Made by a program: the position numbers and the translations under genes
Source of the DNA: Sphaerotilus uruguayifluvii
GTDB taxonomy: Bacteria > Pseudomonadota > Gammaproteobacteria > Burkholderiales > Burkholderiaceae_C
DNA: 64,000 bases
Direction of reading: 5' to 3'
NCBI RefSeq assembly: GCF_013294065.1
Contig: NZ_JABSNM010000006.1
Coordinates: 162,978-226,977 of the forward strand
The notes under the pieces: generated by a model
Seen by the model: only the letters and a program-made list of their open reading frames with translations
Databases searched by the model: none
What the model was told of the DNA's origin: nothing
Shown: piece after piece, positions 43,240-59,895 of the stretch
Layout: every line of letters begins with the position of its first letter
How positions within the stretch are numbered: position 1 is the first letter of the stretch

Positions 43240-45531
43240 ATGCCCCGCAAGACCTCCGCTCCGTCCCCGGCTCCGGCCGCCCCCGCGAAGAAGACTTCCC
43301 CGACGGCGGTCGCCGTGCCCGAGACCGGCCGGGTCGATGCCGCGACGCTGGACGCGCTGATGCGCGCCGACCACGGCGACCCGTTCTCGGTGCTCGGCAT
43401 GCATCACACCGGCACCGCGCTGGTGGTGCGTGCGCTGCTGCCCGGCGCGGCCGAGGTCGAGCTGCTCGACGCGCTGGGCCGGCGGCTGTGCGCGCTGACC
43501 CGTCAGGAGGACAGCGCGCTGTTCACCGGCGCGGTGCCGCGCCGGCGCAATCCGTTCGAGTACCGGCTGCGCATCCGCTGGACCGACGCCGAGGGACGCG
43601 CGCTCGAGCCGGTGGTGGTCGACGACGCCTACCGCTTCGCGCCGCTGATCCGCGACACCGACCTCTATCTGCTGGCCGAGGGCACGCACCACCGGCCCTA
43701 CGAGTGGATGGGCGCGCATCCGCAGATCCACGAGGGCACCGGCGGCACCCGCTTCGTGGTCTGGGCGCCGAGCGCGCGCCGCGTCTCGGTGGTCGGCAGC
43801 TTCAACCAGTGGGACGGCCGGCGCCACCTGATGCGCCGCCGCCATGAATGCGGGCTGTGGGAGATCTTCGTGCCGCAGGTCGGCGAGGGCGATCTCTACA
43901 AGTTCGAGGTGCTGGGCGCCGACGGCGTGGTGCGGGTCAAGGCCGACCCCTACGCCTTCCGCGCCGAGGTGCGACCGCAGACCGCCTCGGTGGTGCAGCG
44001 CCTGCTGCCTGGCGTGGCGATCGACGAGACGCGCCGCCAGGCCAATGCGCTGGACGCAGCGGTGTCGATCTACGAGGTGCATCTGGGCTCGTGGCGGCGT
44101 GGCGAGGACGGCCGCTGGCTGACCTACCGCGAGCTGGCCGAGCAGCTGGTGCCCTATGTGCGCGACCTGGGTTTCACCCACATCGAGCTGCTGCCGGTGC
44201 ACGAGCATCCCTTCGACGGCTCCTGGGGCTATCAGCCGACCGGCCTGTACGCGCCGACCTCGCGCTTCGGCACGCCGGAGGACTTCCGCGCCTTCGTCGA
44301 CGCGGCGCACGCGGCCGGGCTGGGCGTGATCCTGGACTGGGTGCCGGGCCACTTCCCGACCGACGCCTTCGCGCTGGCCGAGTTCGACGGCACGCACCTC
44401 TACGAGCACGCCGATCCGCGCGAGGGCTTCCACCAGGACTGGAACACGCTGATCTACAACTACGGCCGCACCGAGGTGCGCAACTTCCTGGTCGGCAACG
44501 CGCTGTACTGGATCGAGCGCTTCGGCATCGACGGCCTGCGGGTGGACGCGGTGGCCTCGATGCTCTACCGCGACTACAGCCGCCGCGACGGCGAGTGGAT
44601 CCCCAACCGCCACGGCGGCCGCGAGAACCTCGAGGCCATCGAGTTCCTGCGCCGCGCCAACTTCATCGTCGGCACGCAGCGCCCCGAGGCGGTGATGATC
44701 GCCGAGGAGTCGACCTCCTTCCCGCTGGTGACGCGTCCGCCCTCGCAGGATCTGCAGTCCGGCGGCCTGGGCTTCCACTACAAGTGGAACATGGGCTGGA
44801 TGAACGACACGCTGGCCTACTTCTCGCGCGATCCGGTCTACCGCAGCCACCACCACGACCAGCTGCGCTTCTCGCTGATGTACGCCTTCAGCGAGAACTT
44901 CGTGCTGCCGCTCTCGCATGACGAGGTGGTGCACGGCAAGGGCTCGCTGATCCGCAAGATGCCCGGCGACGACTGGCAGAAGTTCGCCAACCTGCGCGCC
45001 TACCTCGGCTTCATGTGGGGGCATCCGGGCAAGAAGCTGCTGTTCATGGGCTGCGAGTTCGCGCAGTGGAACGAGTGGAACGAGGCCGCGCAGCTCGACT
45101 GGCCGCTGCTCGAGCAGGCGCCGCATGCCGGCGTTCAGCGCCTGGTGCGCGATCTCAACGCGGTGCTGCGTCACTACCCGGCGCTGCACCAGCGCGACGT
45201 GCAGCCCGAGGGCTTCGCGTGGGTCAGCCACGAGGATGCGCAGCATTCGGTGATCGTGTTCGAGCGCCGTGCCGCGCCCGACGAGGCGGGCCACGCCGCG
45301 CGGGTGCTGGTGATCTGCAACCTGACGCCGGTGGTGCGCCACGGCTGGCGCATCGGCGTGCCGCAGGCCGGCGCCTGGCGCGAGCTGATCAACACCGACC
45401 AGGCGGTCTACGGCGGCTCGGGCGTCGGCAACGGCCTGCTCGAGAGCGAGGCCCTGCCGTGGCAGGACCAGGCGCAGTCGATCGTCATGACGCTGCCGCC
45501 GCTGGCCACCGTGATGCTGGTGATCGATTGA
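43240..45531 (+). CDS. glgB: 1,4-alpha-glucan branching enzyme GlgB
   Basis: Introduces alpha-1,6 branches into glycogen. The 763-residue product has an N1 domain and CBM48 (about 110-210, [20 protein letters not shown]) and a GH13_9 catalytic domain with nucleophile Asp436 in [17 protein letters not shown] and acid/base Glu489 in MIAEEST. It also has [10 protein letters not shown] and [16 protein letters not shown], exact hallmarks of branching enzymes. The first 30 residues form a Pro/Ala/Lys-rich tail. Start: ATG at 43240. It is followed after 20 bases by glgX. Confidence 0.96.
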   Translation: MPRKTSAPSPAPAAPAKKTSPTAVAVPETGRVDAATLDALMRADHGDPFSVLGMHHTGTALVVRALLPGAAEVELLDALGRRLCALTRQEDSALFTGAVPRRRNPFEYRLRIRWTDAEGRALEPVVVDDAYRFAPLIRDTDLYLLAEGTHHRPYEWMGAHPQIHEGTGGTRFVVWAPSARRVSVVGSFNQWDGRRHLMRRRHECGLWEIFVPQVGEGDLYKFEVLGADGVVRVKADPYAFRAEVRPQTASVVQRLLPGVAIDETRRQANALDAAVSIYEVHLGSWRRGEDGRWLTYRELAEQLVPYVRDLGFTHIELLPVHEHPFDGSWGYQPTGLYAPTSRFGTPEDFRAFVDAAHAAGLGVILDWVPGHFPTDAFALAEFDGTHLYEHADPREGFHQDWNTLIYNYGRTEVRNFLVGNALYWIERFGIDGLRVDAVASMLYRDYSRRDGEWIPNRHGGRENLEAIEFLRRANFIVGTQRPEAVMIAEESTSFPLVTRPPSQDLQSGGLGFHYKWNMGWMNDTLAYFSRDPVYRSHHHDQLRFSLMYAFSENFVLPLSHDEVVHGKGSLIRKMPGDDWQKFANLRAYLGFMWGHPGKKLLFMGCEFAQWNEWNEAAQLDWPLLEQAPHAGVQRLVRDLNAVLRHYPALHQRDVQPEGFAWVSHEDAQHSVIVFERRAAPDEAGHAARVLVICNLTPVVRHGWRIGVPQAGAWRELINTDQAVYGGSGVGNGLLESEALPWQDQAQSIVMTLPPLATVMLVID

Positions 45532-45551
45532 CGGATCGGTCGGATCGGGTG

Positions 45552-49431
<3,880 letters not shown>

Positions 49432-49481
49432 GATTCCCGCCCACCCGCACACAGCAAGCAGAGCACAAGGAGACCTGCCTC

Positions 49482-50750
49482 ATGGACATCACCCGCTACA
49501 CAGAGAGCCGCACGCTGGCACGTCGCACGCTTGCCCTGGTCCTGGCCGGTGGCCGCGGCTCACGCCTGAAGGACCTGACCGACCGGCGCGCCAAGCCGGC
49601 GGTGCACTTCGGCGGCAAGTTCCGCATCATCGACTTCGCGCTGTCGAACTGCATGAACTCCGGCATGCGCCGCATCGGCGTCATCACGCAGTACAAGTCG
49701 CACTCGTTGCTGCGCCACCTGCAGCGCGGCTGGAGCTTCCTGCGCAACGAGATGGGCGAGTTCGTCGACCTGCTGCCGGCGCAGCAGCGCGTCGACGAGG
49801 AATCCTGGTACCGCGGCACCGCCGACGCCATCTACCAGAACCTCGACATCATCCGCAACTCGACCCCGCCCGAGTACATCGTCGTGCTCGCGGGCGACCA
49901 CATCTACAAGATGGACTACTCGATCATGCTGGCCGACCATGCCGCCAGCGGCCGGGGCGTCACGGTCGGCTGCATCGAGGTGCCGCGCGAGGAAGCCAAG
50001 GGCTTCGGCGTGATGGCGATCGACGAGAGCCGCGCCATCATCGAGTTCGTCGAGAAGCCGGCCGATCCGCCCGCGATGCCCGGCGACCCGGACACCTCGC
50101 TGGCGAGCATGGGCATCTACATCTTCACGGCCGACTACCTGTACCGGCTGCTGGAGGAGGACGCGGCCGATCCGGATTCCGAGCACGACTTCGGCAAGAA
50201 CCTGATTCCGAAGGCGGTGTCCGAAGGCCAGGCGCTGGCGCATCCGTTCTCGATGTCGGCGATCGCCAACCCGCCGTACTCGCGCGCCTACTGGCGCGAC
50301 GTCGGCACGGTCGACGCGTACTGGGCGGCCAACCTCGATCTGGCCTCGACCACGCCCGAGCTGAACATGTACGACAAGGACTGGCCGATCTGGACCTACC
50401 AGGAACAGCTGCCGCCGGCCAAGTTCGTGCACGACGAGCCGGGCCGCTGCGGCCAGGCGATCAACAGCCTGGTCTCGGGCGGCTGCATCGTCTCGGGCGC
50501 GACGGTGCGCAACTCGGTGCTGTTCTCCAACGTGCTGGTGCGCTCCTTCTCGGAGATCAACCAGGCGGTGGTGCTGCCCGACGTGCAGATCGGCCGCGGC
50601 TGCCGCCTGAGCAAGGTGGTGATCGACCGGCGCTGCCGGCTGCCCGACGGCCTGGTCATCGGCGAGGATCCTGAACTGGATGCCCAGCGCTTCTTCCGCA
50701 CCGACAACGGCGTGGTCCTGGTGACCCGCAGGATGCTGGCCGCGCTATGA
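49482..50750 (+). CDS. glgC: Glucose-1-phosphate adenylyltransferase GlgC
   Basis: Makes ADP-glucose from ATP and glucose 1-phosphate and is the usual control point of bacterial glycogen synthesis. The 422-residue product has [29 protein letters not shown] (nucleotide and activator region), [26 protein letters not shown] and FVEKP, then a left-handed beta-helix ([20 protein letters not shown]). CAAGGAGA precedes the ATG at 49482. Its stop overlaps the start of glgA by 4 bases (ATGA), so translation is coupled. Confidence 0.96.
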   Translation: MDITRYTESRTLARRTLALVLAGGRGSRLKDLTDRRAKPAVHFGGKFRIIDFALSNCMNSGMRRIGVITQYKSHSLLRHLQRGWSFLRNEMGEFVDLLPAQQRVDEESWYRGTADAIYQNLDIIRNSTPPEYIVVLAGDHIYKMDYSIMLADHAASGRGVTVGCIEVPREEAKGFGVMAIDESRAIIEFVEKPADPPAMPGDPDTSLASMGIYIFTADYLYRLLEEDAADPDSEHDFGKNLIPKAVSEGQALAHPFSMSAIANPPYSRAYWRDVGTVDAYWAANLDLASTTPELNMYDKDWPIWTYQEQLPPAKFVHDEPGRCGQAINSLVSGGCIVSGATVRNSVLFSNVLVRSFSEINQAVVLPDVQIGRGCRLSKVVIDRRCRLPDGLVIGEDPELDAQRFFRTDNGVVLVTRRMLAAL

Positions 50751-52219
50751 GAGTCCTGCAGGTCTGTGCCGAGATCTTCCCGCTGCTGAAGACCGGCGGT
50801 CTGGCCGATGTCGCCGGCGCCCTGCCGCCGGCGCTGGCCGCGCTCGGCGACGAGGTGCGGGTGCTGCTGCCGGGCTTCGACGCCATCCTGGACGGGCTGC
50901 AGGAGGCGGTGGTCGTGGCCGAGCTGCAGCCGCCGCCGGCGCTGCACTGGGGCAGTGGCGGCACGCGGCTGCTGTGGGGCCGGCTGCCGGCGGTGGGCGA
51001 GGGCGTCACCGCCTATGTGATCGACGCGCCCGGCTACTACCGCCGCCCGGGCGGGCCGTATGCCGACGCCAACCGCCACCCGTACGGCGACAACCATCTG
51101 CGCTTCGCGCTGCTGGGCTGGGTCGCCGCGGAGCTGGCGCAGGGGCTCGACCCCTTCTGGCATCCGACGGTGCTGCATGCGCATGACTGGCATGCCGGCC
51201 TGGCGCCGGTCTATCTGCGTGCGGCGCAGCAGGCGCGCCACCAGCATTTCGCCGGCAGCGTCTTCACGGTGCACAACCTGGCCTACCAGGGCGGCTTCGC
51301 CGGGCATCACTTCCAGGAGCTGGGCCTGCCCAGCGGCTTCTGGGGCGTCAACGGCGTCGAGTTCCACGGCCAGATCGGCTTCATGAAGGGCGGGCTGTAT
51401 TTCGCCGACCGCATCACCACCGTCAGCCCGACCTACGCGCGCGAGATCCAGGGCCCCGAGCAGGGCTGCGGCCTCGACGGGCTGCTGCGCACCCGCGGCG
51501 TCGACCTCTCGGGCATTCTCAACGGCGTCGACGATGCGGTCTGGCATCCGGCCACCGACGCGCTGCTGCCGGCCAGCTACGACGTCGACGCGCTCGACGG
51601 CAAGGCCGCCTGCAAGGCGGCGCTGCAGCAGGAGCTCGGCCTGGCGGTCGATCCGGCGCGGCCGCTGCTGTGCATCGTCAGCCGCCTGACGGAGCAGAAG
51701 GGCCTGCACCTGGTGCTGGACGCCCTGCCGGGCCTGCGCGCGCTGGGCTGGCAGTTCGCGATGCTGGGCAGCGGCGACGCCTGGATGGAGACGGCGTTCG
51801 CCGAGGCCGCGGCCGCCCATCCGGACGACGTCGCGGTGCGCATCGGCTACGACGAGCGCTTCGCGCACCGGCTGATCGCCGGCAGCGACGCGATCGCCGT
51901 GCCCTCGCGCTTCGAGCCCTGCGGCCTGACCCAGCTCTACGGCCTGAAGTACGGCACGCTGCCGCTGGTGCGCCGCGTCGGCGGTCTCGCCGACACCGTG
52001 GCCGACACGCGACTCGAGACGCTCGACCGCGACGCCACCGGCTTCGTCTTCGACGAATTTTCCGCAGGCGCGCTGCTGTGGGCCGCCGAGCGGGCCGCGG
52101 CGCTGTTCCGCCGCCCGGCCGACTGGCGTACCGTGCAGCAGCGCGCGATGCGGCAGGACTTCGGCTGGACGGCCGCCGCGCGCCACTACCAGGCGCTGTA
52201 CCGCCAGGTCAGCGCCTGA
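50747..52219 (+). CDS. glgA: Glycogen synthase GlgA
   Basis: Adds glucose from ADP-glucose to the non-reducing ends of glycogen. The 490-residue GT5 enzyme of GT-B fold has the ADP-glucose motif [13 protein letters not shown] (Lys15), [36 protein letters not shown]-like [11 protein letters not shown], and the C-terminal [20 protein letters not shown]. It overlaps glgC by 4 bases and lies 50 bases before glgP. Start: ATG at 50747. Confidence 0.96.
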   Translation: MRVLQVCAEIFPLLKTGGLADVAGALPPALAALGDEVRVLLPGFDAILDGLQEAVVVAELQPPPALHWGSGGTRLLWGRLPAVGEGVTAYVIDAPGYYRRPGGPYADANRHPYGDNHLRFALLGWVAAELAQGLDPFWHPTVLHAHDWHAGLAPVYLRAAQQARHQHFAGSVFTVHNLAYQGGFAGHHFQELGLPSGFWGVNGVEFHGQIGFMKGGLYFADRITTVSPTYAREIQGPEQGCGLDGLLRTRGVDLSGILNGVDDAVWHPATDALLPASYDVDALDGKAACKAALQQELGLAVDPARPLLCIVSRLTEQKGLHLVLDALPGLRALGWQFAMLGSGDAWMETAFAEAAAAHPDDVAVRIGYDERFAHRLIAGSDAIAVPSRFEPCGLTQLYGLKYGTLPLVRRVGGLADTVADTRLETLDRDATGFVFDEFSAGALLWAAERAAALFRRPADWRTVQQRAMRQDFGWTAAARHYQALYRQVSA

Positions 52220-52269
52220 CGCCGCCTCCGACGACCGCCCCAGAACGACCCCTTCGCCCGATCATTCCC

Positions 52270-54737
<2,468 letters not shown>

Positions 54738-54750
<13 letters not shown>

Positions 54751-55718
54751 GCTCCGGCCCGGCCAGCGGCCGAGCGCCAGCGGGTCCAGTGCGCGCCCAG
54801 CTCGAGCGCGAAGTCCGACGGGATGAAGCGCTCGAAGCCGGCGCCGGGATAGCTGGTCAGCTCGCCGACGATCAGCCGCCCGTCGCACAGGTACAGGTCG
54901 ACGCGCAGGAACTCGAAGGGCGCGGCCAGCTTCAGCGCCAGCGCGATCATCGCGTCGAGCTCGGCCGGGCGGGGGTCCGGCGCATGGTTGTCCAGCGTCA
55001 GCCGTGCCGGCAGCAGCCGCCAGTCGGTGTCGTAGAGATTGCGGGTGTGGCGCCCGAAGCGGCCGCGGTCGACCTGGATGAAGCGCACCGCGCCGCCGAT
55101 CACGTAGATCTTGTGATCCGGCGGGATGCCGCCGGGTTCGCGCGGATCGCTCAGCATCGGCTCGGCCAGGATGCGCCCGCGCAGGCCTGAGTAGCACCAC
55201 TCGCGGCTCTGGCGGCTGAAGTCGGTGTCGAGCCAGCGCTGCATCTCCAGCCGCAGCGCGGCCTCGGCGGCGCCATCCAGCGGCGGATCGTTCTCGCGCA
55301 GGAAGATCACCCGGCCGCTGCCCACCGTCGGCTTGAGCACGCAGGGACGCGCCAGCGTGCGCAGCGGCACCGCGTCGGCGCGGCTCCACAGGCCGAGCTG
55401 CGCCAGCACATGGTCCGGCCCGGCCTCCTGCAGCACATGCGCGCGGGTGGCGGCCTTGTCGGCGGCGAGCTGCAGCAGCGGCGAGCGGCAGCGCAGCATG
55501 TAGGCCTGGATGTGCTCGTTGAAGCTGCGCGGCTGCCGGTAGTCGGGCCAGCGGCCGAAGTAGATCAGATGGCCGACGGCCAGATAGAGCCGGTCGGGCA
55601 GCACCCGGCCGAGCCGGCGCGCCAGCCACAGGTCCGGCCGGCGACAGCCGCGCAGGCGCCGGCCCAGATGGCGCAGCCGGTCGAGCGGACCGGGCGCGGC
55701 GGCCGGGACCGCGCTCAT
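54738..55718 (-). CDS. TupA-like ATP-grasp protein
   Basis: 326 residues resembling the TupA-like ATP-grasp family seen in capsule and exopolysaccharide clusters. The N-terminal [30 protein letters not shown] is the family's NEKI/N-x-x-x-x-DK region, and [17 protein letters not shown] is the ATP-binding lysine loop. [21 protein letters not shown] and [28 protein letters not shown] hold the metal-binding Asp and Glu. The product probably joins an amino or carboxyl compound in a glycan. The ATG at 55718 overlaps the stop of the glycosyltransferase gene by 4 bases, so the two are one operon. Function is inferred by family only. Confidence 0.75.
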
Positions 55719-56794
55719 GCGGCCGCCGGCCCGGTGCGCAGCTGGCGCAGCCAGCGCCGCAGCCGTCCGGAGGTGTTGGTCACCGCCAGCCGTCCGGCCA
55801 GCTGCCGCGGCGCCGCCAGCATTGCCAGCAGCCACAGCTGCGAGGCATAGCGCTCCGGGCGGGTGTAGCCCGGACAGGCCTGCAACGCGCGCGCCTGCAG
55901 CCGCAGCAGCCGCAGCGCGTCGTCATGCCGGTAGGGATGGCGCTGCGGCTCGGTGCGCAGCGACAGCGCGCGGGTGCGCAGGTTCCACGGCGCCGGCAGG
56001 AAGGGGCCCTCGACATGCTCGCCGCCGTGCTGCGCCAGCAGCGCCAGCGAGGCCTCGCGGCGGTGCTGGTCCACCCGCAGCGTGTCGGCATGGCGGGCGG
56101 CGATGTTGCCGAAGCAGCCCCGCGCGCGGTTGCTGCCGGAGTGGATGCGGTAGGCGCCCAGCGCCGCGGCGATGCCCAGCACCCGGCCCTGGAAGGGCGC
56201 GAGCAGGAAGGGCGGCGTGTCGGCGGCGCGGCGCCAGTCGCGCTCGACCAGCGGGAAGAAGGGCGCGATCGCGCTGCGGCGGTAGAGGTTGCCGCTCGAG
56301 GGCGGCCCGCCATAGCTGCCGAAGCGCCGGATCAGCGGCCGCACGTCGCCGTCATGCATCAGGTAGGGAATGGTGCGGCTCATGCAGCGGCCCTCGCGGT
56401 CGATGCAGCGCAGCCGGAACTGGATCTTGGCCACGCCACGTCCGCCGTCGGGCTCGGCCTGCAGGCGTGCCAGGCAGCGTGCCAGCGCCTGCGGCTCGAG
56501 CCGGTCGTCGGCATCGAGAAAGAGCACCCAGTCGCCGGTGGCCAGCGCCATCGCGGCATTCATCATCGAGCCCTGGCCGCGGTTGTCCGGGCTGATCCAG
56601 TGGCGGATGCGCGTGCCGTAGCGCCGGATCACCTCGTCGGAGCCGTCGCCGGAGGCGTCGTCGCAGACGACCACCTCCACCTCGGGCACCGGCAGGCCGT
56701 CCGGCCCGCCGTCGTGCTGCGCCAGCGCGCTGTCGATCGCCTCGCCGAGAAACCGGCCGTAGTCATGGCTGCTGATCAGGATGGAGACCCGCAT
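55715..56794 (-). CDS. Family 2 glycosyltransferase
   Basis: 359 residues with a GT-A domain: RVSILISSHDYGRFLGEAIDSALAQ at the start, VEVVVCDDASGDGSDEVI (nucleotide-binding Asp), NRGQGSMMNAAMALATGDWVLFLDADDRLE (the D-x-D metal site). Then comes a C-terminal helical part without membrane segments. It adds a sugar from an activated nucleotide to an unknown acceptor. Coupled with the ATP-grasp gene by a 4-base overlap, it is likely part of surface glycan synthesis. Start: ATG at 56794. Confidence 0.88.
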   Translation of the reverse strand: MRVSILISSHDYGRFLGEAIDSALAQHDGGPDGLPVPEVEVVVCDDASGDGSDEVIRRYGTRIRHWISPDNRGQGSMMNAAMALATGDWVLFLDADDRLEPQALARCLARLQAEPDGGRGVAKIQFRLRCIDREGRCMSRTIPYLMHDGDVRPLIRRFGSYGGPPSSGNLYRRSAIAPFFPLVERDWRRAADTPPFLLAPFQGRVLGIAAALGAYRIHSGSNRARGCFGNIAARHADTLRVDQHRREASLALLAQHGGEHVEGPFLPAPWNLRTRALSLRTEPQRHPYRHDDALRLLRLQARALQACPGYTRPERYASQLWLLAMLAAPRQLAGRLAVTNTSGRLRRWLRQLRTGPAAA

Positions 56795-56896
56795 CGATCT
56801 TCGTCAATGTCACCGATGCCCGCAAGGATACATCCTGTTTCATCATCGGCGTGACGGATTTCATGGCGGTGGCGGCGCCCCCCGTCATCGCGATGC

Positions 56897-57481
56897 TCAG
56901 TTCGCGCGCCGGCCCAGGCGTTTCAGGTGCGCCAGGTGCTGCTCGCGGCGCGCCGCGTCCGGCGCGTCGACCTGGCCGATCAGGGTCTCGTGCACCGGCG
57001 CGATGCCGACGAAGCCCAGGATGTTGCGCTCGAGCGACTTCACGCTGTGCGCGCGGAAGTAGTAGCGGTAGACCAGCGCCGGCATGCCCATGGTGACCAC
57101 CACCCGCGCGCTGCGCCCGGCCAGCAGCTTTTCCGGCATGTCATGCCCGGCGGCCCGGCCCAGCGCGAAGCCCGGGCGCGCCACCTGTTCCAGGAAGCCC
57201 TTCAGCAGCGCGGGCATGTCTCCGAGCCACAGCGGGAAGAACAGCACCAGATGCTCGGCCCACAGGATGTCCTGCTGCGCCGGCCGCAGTGCCGGCGGCA
57301 CCGGCTCGTTCATCCATTCCTGCTGCGTGCGCAGCAGCGGGAAATCGAGCGCGGCGACCTCGATCTGGCGGATCTCGTGGCCGCCCTCGATCGCGCCGTC
57401 GCGGTAGGCGTGTGCCAGCGCATGGCCGAAATGGGTCGGGGCCGGATCCGGGTGGCCCTGGATCAGCAGGATGCGGGTCAT
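56897..57481 (-). CDS. Flavodoxin-fold NAD(P)H oxidoreductase (KefF/MdaB type)
   Basis: 194 residues of the NQO1/KefF fold. RILLIQGHPDPAPTHFGHALAHAY is the FMN-binding start, LRPAQQDILWAEHLVLFFPLWLGDMPALLKGFLEQVARPGFA is the flavodoxin-fold middle (two strands and a helix) and RSARVVVTMGMPALVYRYYFRAHSV follows. These proteins reduce quinones or act as regulators of the KefC potassium channel; no kef gene is present here. The ATG at 57481 gives the usual N-terminus. Its function in the cell is not settled. Confidence 0.85.
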   Translation of the reverse strand: MTRILLIQGHPDPAPTHFGHALAHAYRDGAIEGGHEIRQIEVAALDFPLLRTQQEWMNEPVPPALRPAQQDILWAEHLVLFFPLWLGDMPALLKGFLEQVARPGFALGRAAGHDMPEKLLAGRSARVVVTMGMPALVYRYYFRAHSVKSLERNILGFVGIAPVHETLIGQVDAPDAARREQHLAHLKRLGRRAN

Positions 57482-57576
57482 GACGGCATGTCCTCCTGGG
57501 CGTCATCGTCGGCCCGCTCCCCCGGGACGGCCTTGCGCCAGCACAATCCGGCCGGAAAGCGCCGCAGCGCGCCGGC

Positions 57577-58080
57577 TCAGCTGACGATGTAGGCCGCCGC
57601 GCCGGTGGCGATCAGCACGCCCTCGTCGTTGTGCAGGCGCATCAGCGTCGAGGCCACCCGCCCGCCGAGCCGGGTGACCTCGGCCGAGGCGACGAAATGC
57701 CGCCCCAGCCCCTGGCGCAGGTAGTCGACGCGCAGGTCGATCGTGCCCATGCGGCCGAAGCGGTGCATGACCTGGGTCGCGCTCTCGTCGGCGTGCTTCT
57801 CGGCGAGGGCCAGCGTCAGCGCGAAGCCGCCGGTGGCATCGAGCACCGCCGAGATCACGCCGCCGTGCAGCCGGCCGTAGAGATAGTGGCCGACCAGCTC
57901 GGGGCGCATGTCGAAGCGCAGCCGCGGCGCGGCCGCCTCGAGCGAGTCGACCTTCAGGCCGAGCAGCTGATTGAAGCTCAGGCGCTGTTCCCACAGCTCG
58001 GTGACGGCCTGGTGCAGCCGGGCCTGTTCGTCGGCATCGCGGCGGGCCGCGGGAGAGGAGGGGGCGTGCGCAGGGCTCAT
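57577..58080 (-). CDS. Hotdog-fold thioesterase, PaaI/YigI type
   Basis: 167 residues. The hotdog fold is visible from about residue 45: LVGHYLYGRLHGGVISAVLDATGGFALT holds the H-G-G helix with the catalytic Asp region, and IDLRVDYLRQGLGRHFVASAEVTRLGGRVA the following strands. This is the pattern of PaaI/YigI thioesterases that hydrolyse short or medium acyl-CoAs. No paa genes are adjacent. Start: ATG at 58080, with weak translation signals. It is divergent from the DUF1624 gene with 119 bases between. Confidence 0.82.
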   Translation of the reverse strand: MSPAHAPSSPAARRDADEQARLHQAVTELWEQRLSFNQLLGLKVDSLEAAAPRLRFDMRPELVGHYLYGRLHGGVISAVLDATGGFALTLALAEKHADESATQVMHRFGRMGTIDLRVDYLRQGLGRHFVASAEVTRLGGRVASTLMRLHNDEGVLIATGAAAYIVS

Positions 58081-58199
58081 GAGATCGGATTGTCGGAAGG
58101 TGCGCCCCAGCCTGCCTGTCACCGCGGTGCCAGCCCATCGGCATTTGCCCGCGCCGGCCGGCCCTCGGGCGACAACCTCGGGCGACAATCCTGCCCGCC

Positions 58200-58940
58200 A
58201 TGACTTCGTCCCCCCGATTCCTCCGCCTCGACGCGCTGCGCGGCCTGGCCATGGTCTGGATGACCGTCTTCCATTTCTGCTTCGACCTGAACCAGGCCGG
58301 CTGGCTGCAGCCGCGCCAGAGCTTCGTCGACGATCCGTTCTGGACCGGGCAGCGGCTGGTGATCGTCAGCACCTTTGTGCTGTGCGTCGGGCTGTCGCAG
58401 GCGGTGGCGCGTCAGGCCCGGGTGCCGACGCGGCGCTTCCTGCGCCGCTGGCTGCAGATCGCCGGCTGCGCGGTGCTGGTCAGCCTGGGCTCGATGTGGA
58501 TGTTTCCGCGCAGCTGGATCAGCTTCGGCGTGCTGCATGCGGTCGCGGTCATGCTGCCGCTGCTGCGCGGGCTGCGGCTGGGCCCCGTCGGCTGGGCGCT
58601 GCTGGGCACGGTCGCGCTGCTGCTGCCGGCCTTTGTCGCGCATCCCTGGTTCGACGGGCGCTGGACGAACTGGATCGGTCTGGTGACGCGGCTGCCGGTG
58701 ACGCAGGACTATGTGCCGCTGCTGCCCTGGCTGGGCGTGGCCGCCTGGGGACAGGCGATCGGGCTGGGCTTGCTGGCGCGCTGGCCCGCGCTGCTGCAGG
58801 GGCCGCTGCCGGCCGGACGAATGGCCGGACGGACGACCGGCACGCTGGCCTGGATGGGCCGGCACGCGCTGTCCTGGTACATGCTGCACCAGCCGGTGCT
58901 GATCGGCGCGATCACCGCGGCGGGCTGGCTGCTGCGCTGA
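58200..58940 (+). CDS. DUF1624 (HGSNAT-like) membrane protein
   Basis: 246 residues with about seven membrane helices. RFLRLDALRGLAMVWMTVFHFCFDLNQ at the start is the family signature (the L-D-x-x-R-G start of the acyltransferase clan), and GRHALSWYMLHQPVLIGAI ends it. The HGSNAT_cat/DUF1624 group is related to lysosomal heparan alpha-glucosaminide N-acetyltransferase, with an acyltransferase role in bacteria not well defined. The last 29 bases overlap the end of the convergent AraC gene. Start: ATG at 58200. Confidence 0.8.
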   Translation: MTSSPRFLRLDALRGLAMVWMTVFHFCFDLNQAGWLQPRQSFVDDPFWTGQRLVIVSTFVLCVGLSQAVARQARVPTRRFLRRWLQIAGCAVLVSLGSMWMFPRSWISFGVLHAVAVMLPLLRGLRLGPVGWALLGTVALLLPAFVAHPWFDGRWTNWIGLVTRLPVTQDYVPLLPWLGVAAWGQAIGLGLLARWPALLQGPLPAGRMAGRTTGTLAWMGRHALSWYMLHQPVLIGAITAAGWLLR

Positions 58941-59796
58941 GCCCGACCCCGGCGGCGGCGCCGCCCGGCGCGAAGAAGCGGCCCGGCGCCATGCCGACGG
59001 TGCGGGTGACCATCGCGCTGAAGGCGCTCGGACTGGCATAGCCCAGCTCGGCGGCGATCACGCCCATCGGCCGGCCCTCGGTCGCCAGCACCAGCGCACG
59101 CGCCAGCAGCACCTGCTGACGCCACTGCTGGAAGCTGGTGCCGAGCTCCTCGCGGAACAGCCGCGCGATGGTGCGCGGGCTGGCGCCGGTGCCGGTCGCC
59201 CAGTCCTCGAGCCGCTCGTGGCGGGTCGGCTCGTCGAGCAGCGCCTGGCAGAGCGCGCGCAGCCGCTTGTCCTGCGGCAGCGCGATGCCCAGCGGCAGCG
59301 GGCGCGCGCGCAGCAGCTCGTCGACGATCAGATCGGCCATCGCACGGGCGCGCGGCGGCAGGGTGGCCGGCAGCGCGGCCGGCCCGGCCTGCGCCGGATC
59401 GTCCTGCGCGGTCTGGCGCACCAGCTCGGCCAGCAGGCGCGAGACCTCGACGACCCGGCAGCGCTGCCAGTGCGGCTCGTCGCCCGGCGGCCGGTGCAGA
59501 TAGAGCGTCAGCATTTCCGCGTCGCGCAGCACCGCCACCGAATGCTCGATGCGCGGCGGGATCCAGACCGCGCGCGTCGGCGGCACGATGCAGGTCATCT
59601 GCCCCGTCACCACCCGCGACACCCCGGTCAGCGAGAACGAGACCTGCGCCCAGTCATGCCGGTGGGACTCGACCCGCGAGCTCGCCCGCAGCACGCGCAG
59701 CTTCGCACGCACCGGCCAGCCCGCGCGCGGCGCGAAGCGCTGGGGGTCGAGCGGCGGAATGGGGGGCGGGACGGACGGCGAGGCGGCAGTGACCAT
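58912..59796 (-). CDS. AraC-family regulator, NimR-like
   Basis: 294 residues: a cupin sensing domain (about 40-120, VESHRHDWAQVSFSLTGVSRVVT and WIPPRIEHSV) and an AraC helix-turn-helix pair at the end (RLEDWATGTGASPRTIARLFREELG and GVIAAELGYASPSAFSAMVTRTVGMAPGRFF). It sits back to back with an MFS transporter gene, 99 bases apart, the layout seen in NimR/NimT and similar regulator-exporter pairs. It probably controls that transporter and itself. Start ATG at 59796. Confidence 0.88.
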   Translation of the reverse strand: MVTAASPSVPPPIPPLDPQRFAPRAGWPVRAKLRVLRASSRVESHRHDWAQVSFSLTGVSRVVTGQMTCIVPPTRAVWIPPRIEHSVAVLRDAEMLTLYLHRPPGDEPHWQRCRVVEVSRLLAELVRQTAQDDPAQAGPAALPATLPPRARAMADLIVDELLRARPLPLGIALPQDKRLRALCQALLDEPTRHERLEDWATGTGASPRTIARLFREELGTSFQQWRQQVLLARALVLATEGRPMGVIAAELGYASPSAFSAMVTRTVGMAPGRFFAPGGAAAGVGLSAAASPPR

Positions 59797-59895
59797 GGAC
59801 GGAGGCAGGAAGACGGGATGCGGGTTGGCGTGATCTCGACAGAACTTGTCTGGTTGCCGAAAGTATGCCGCGCGCCCGCTTCGTACAGTGTCGGG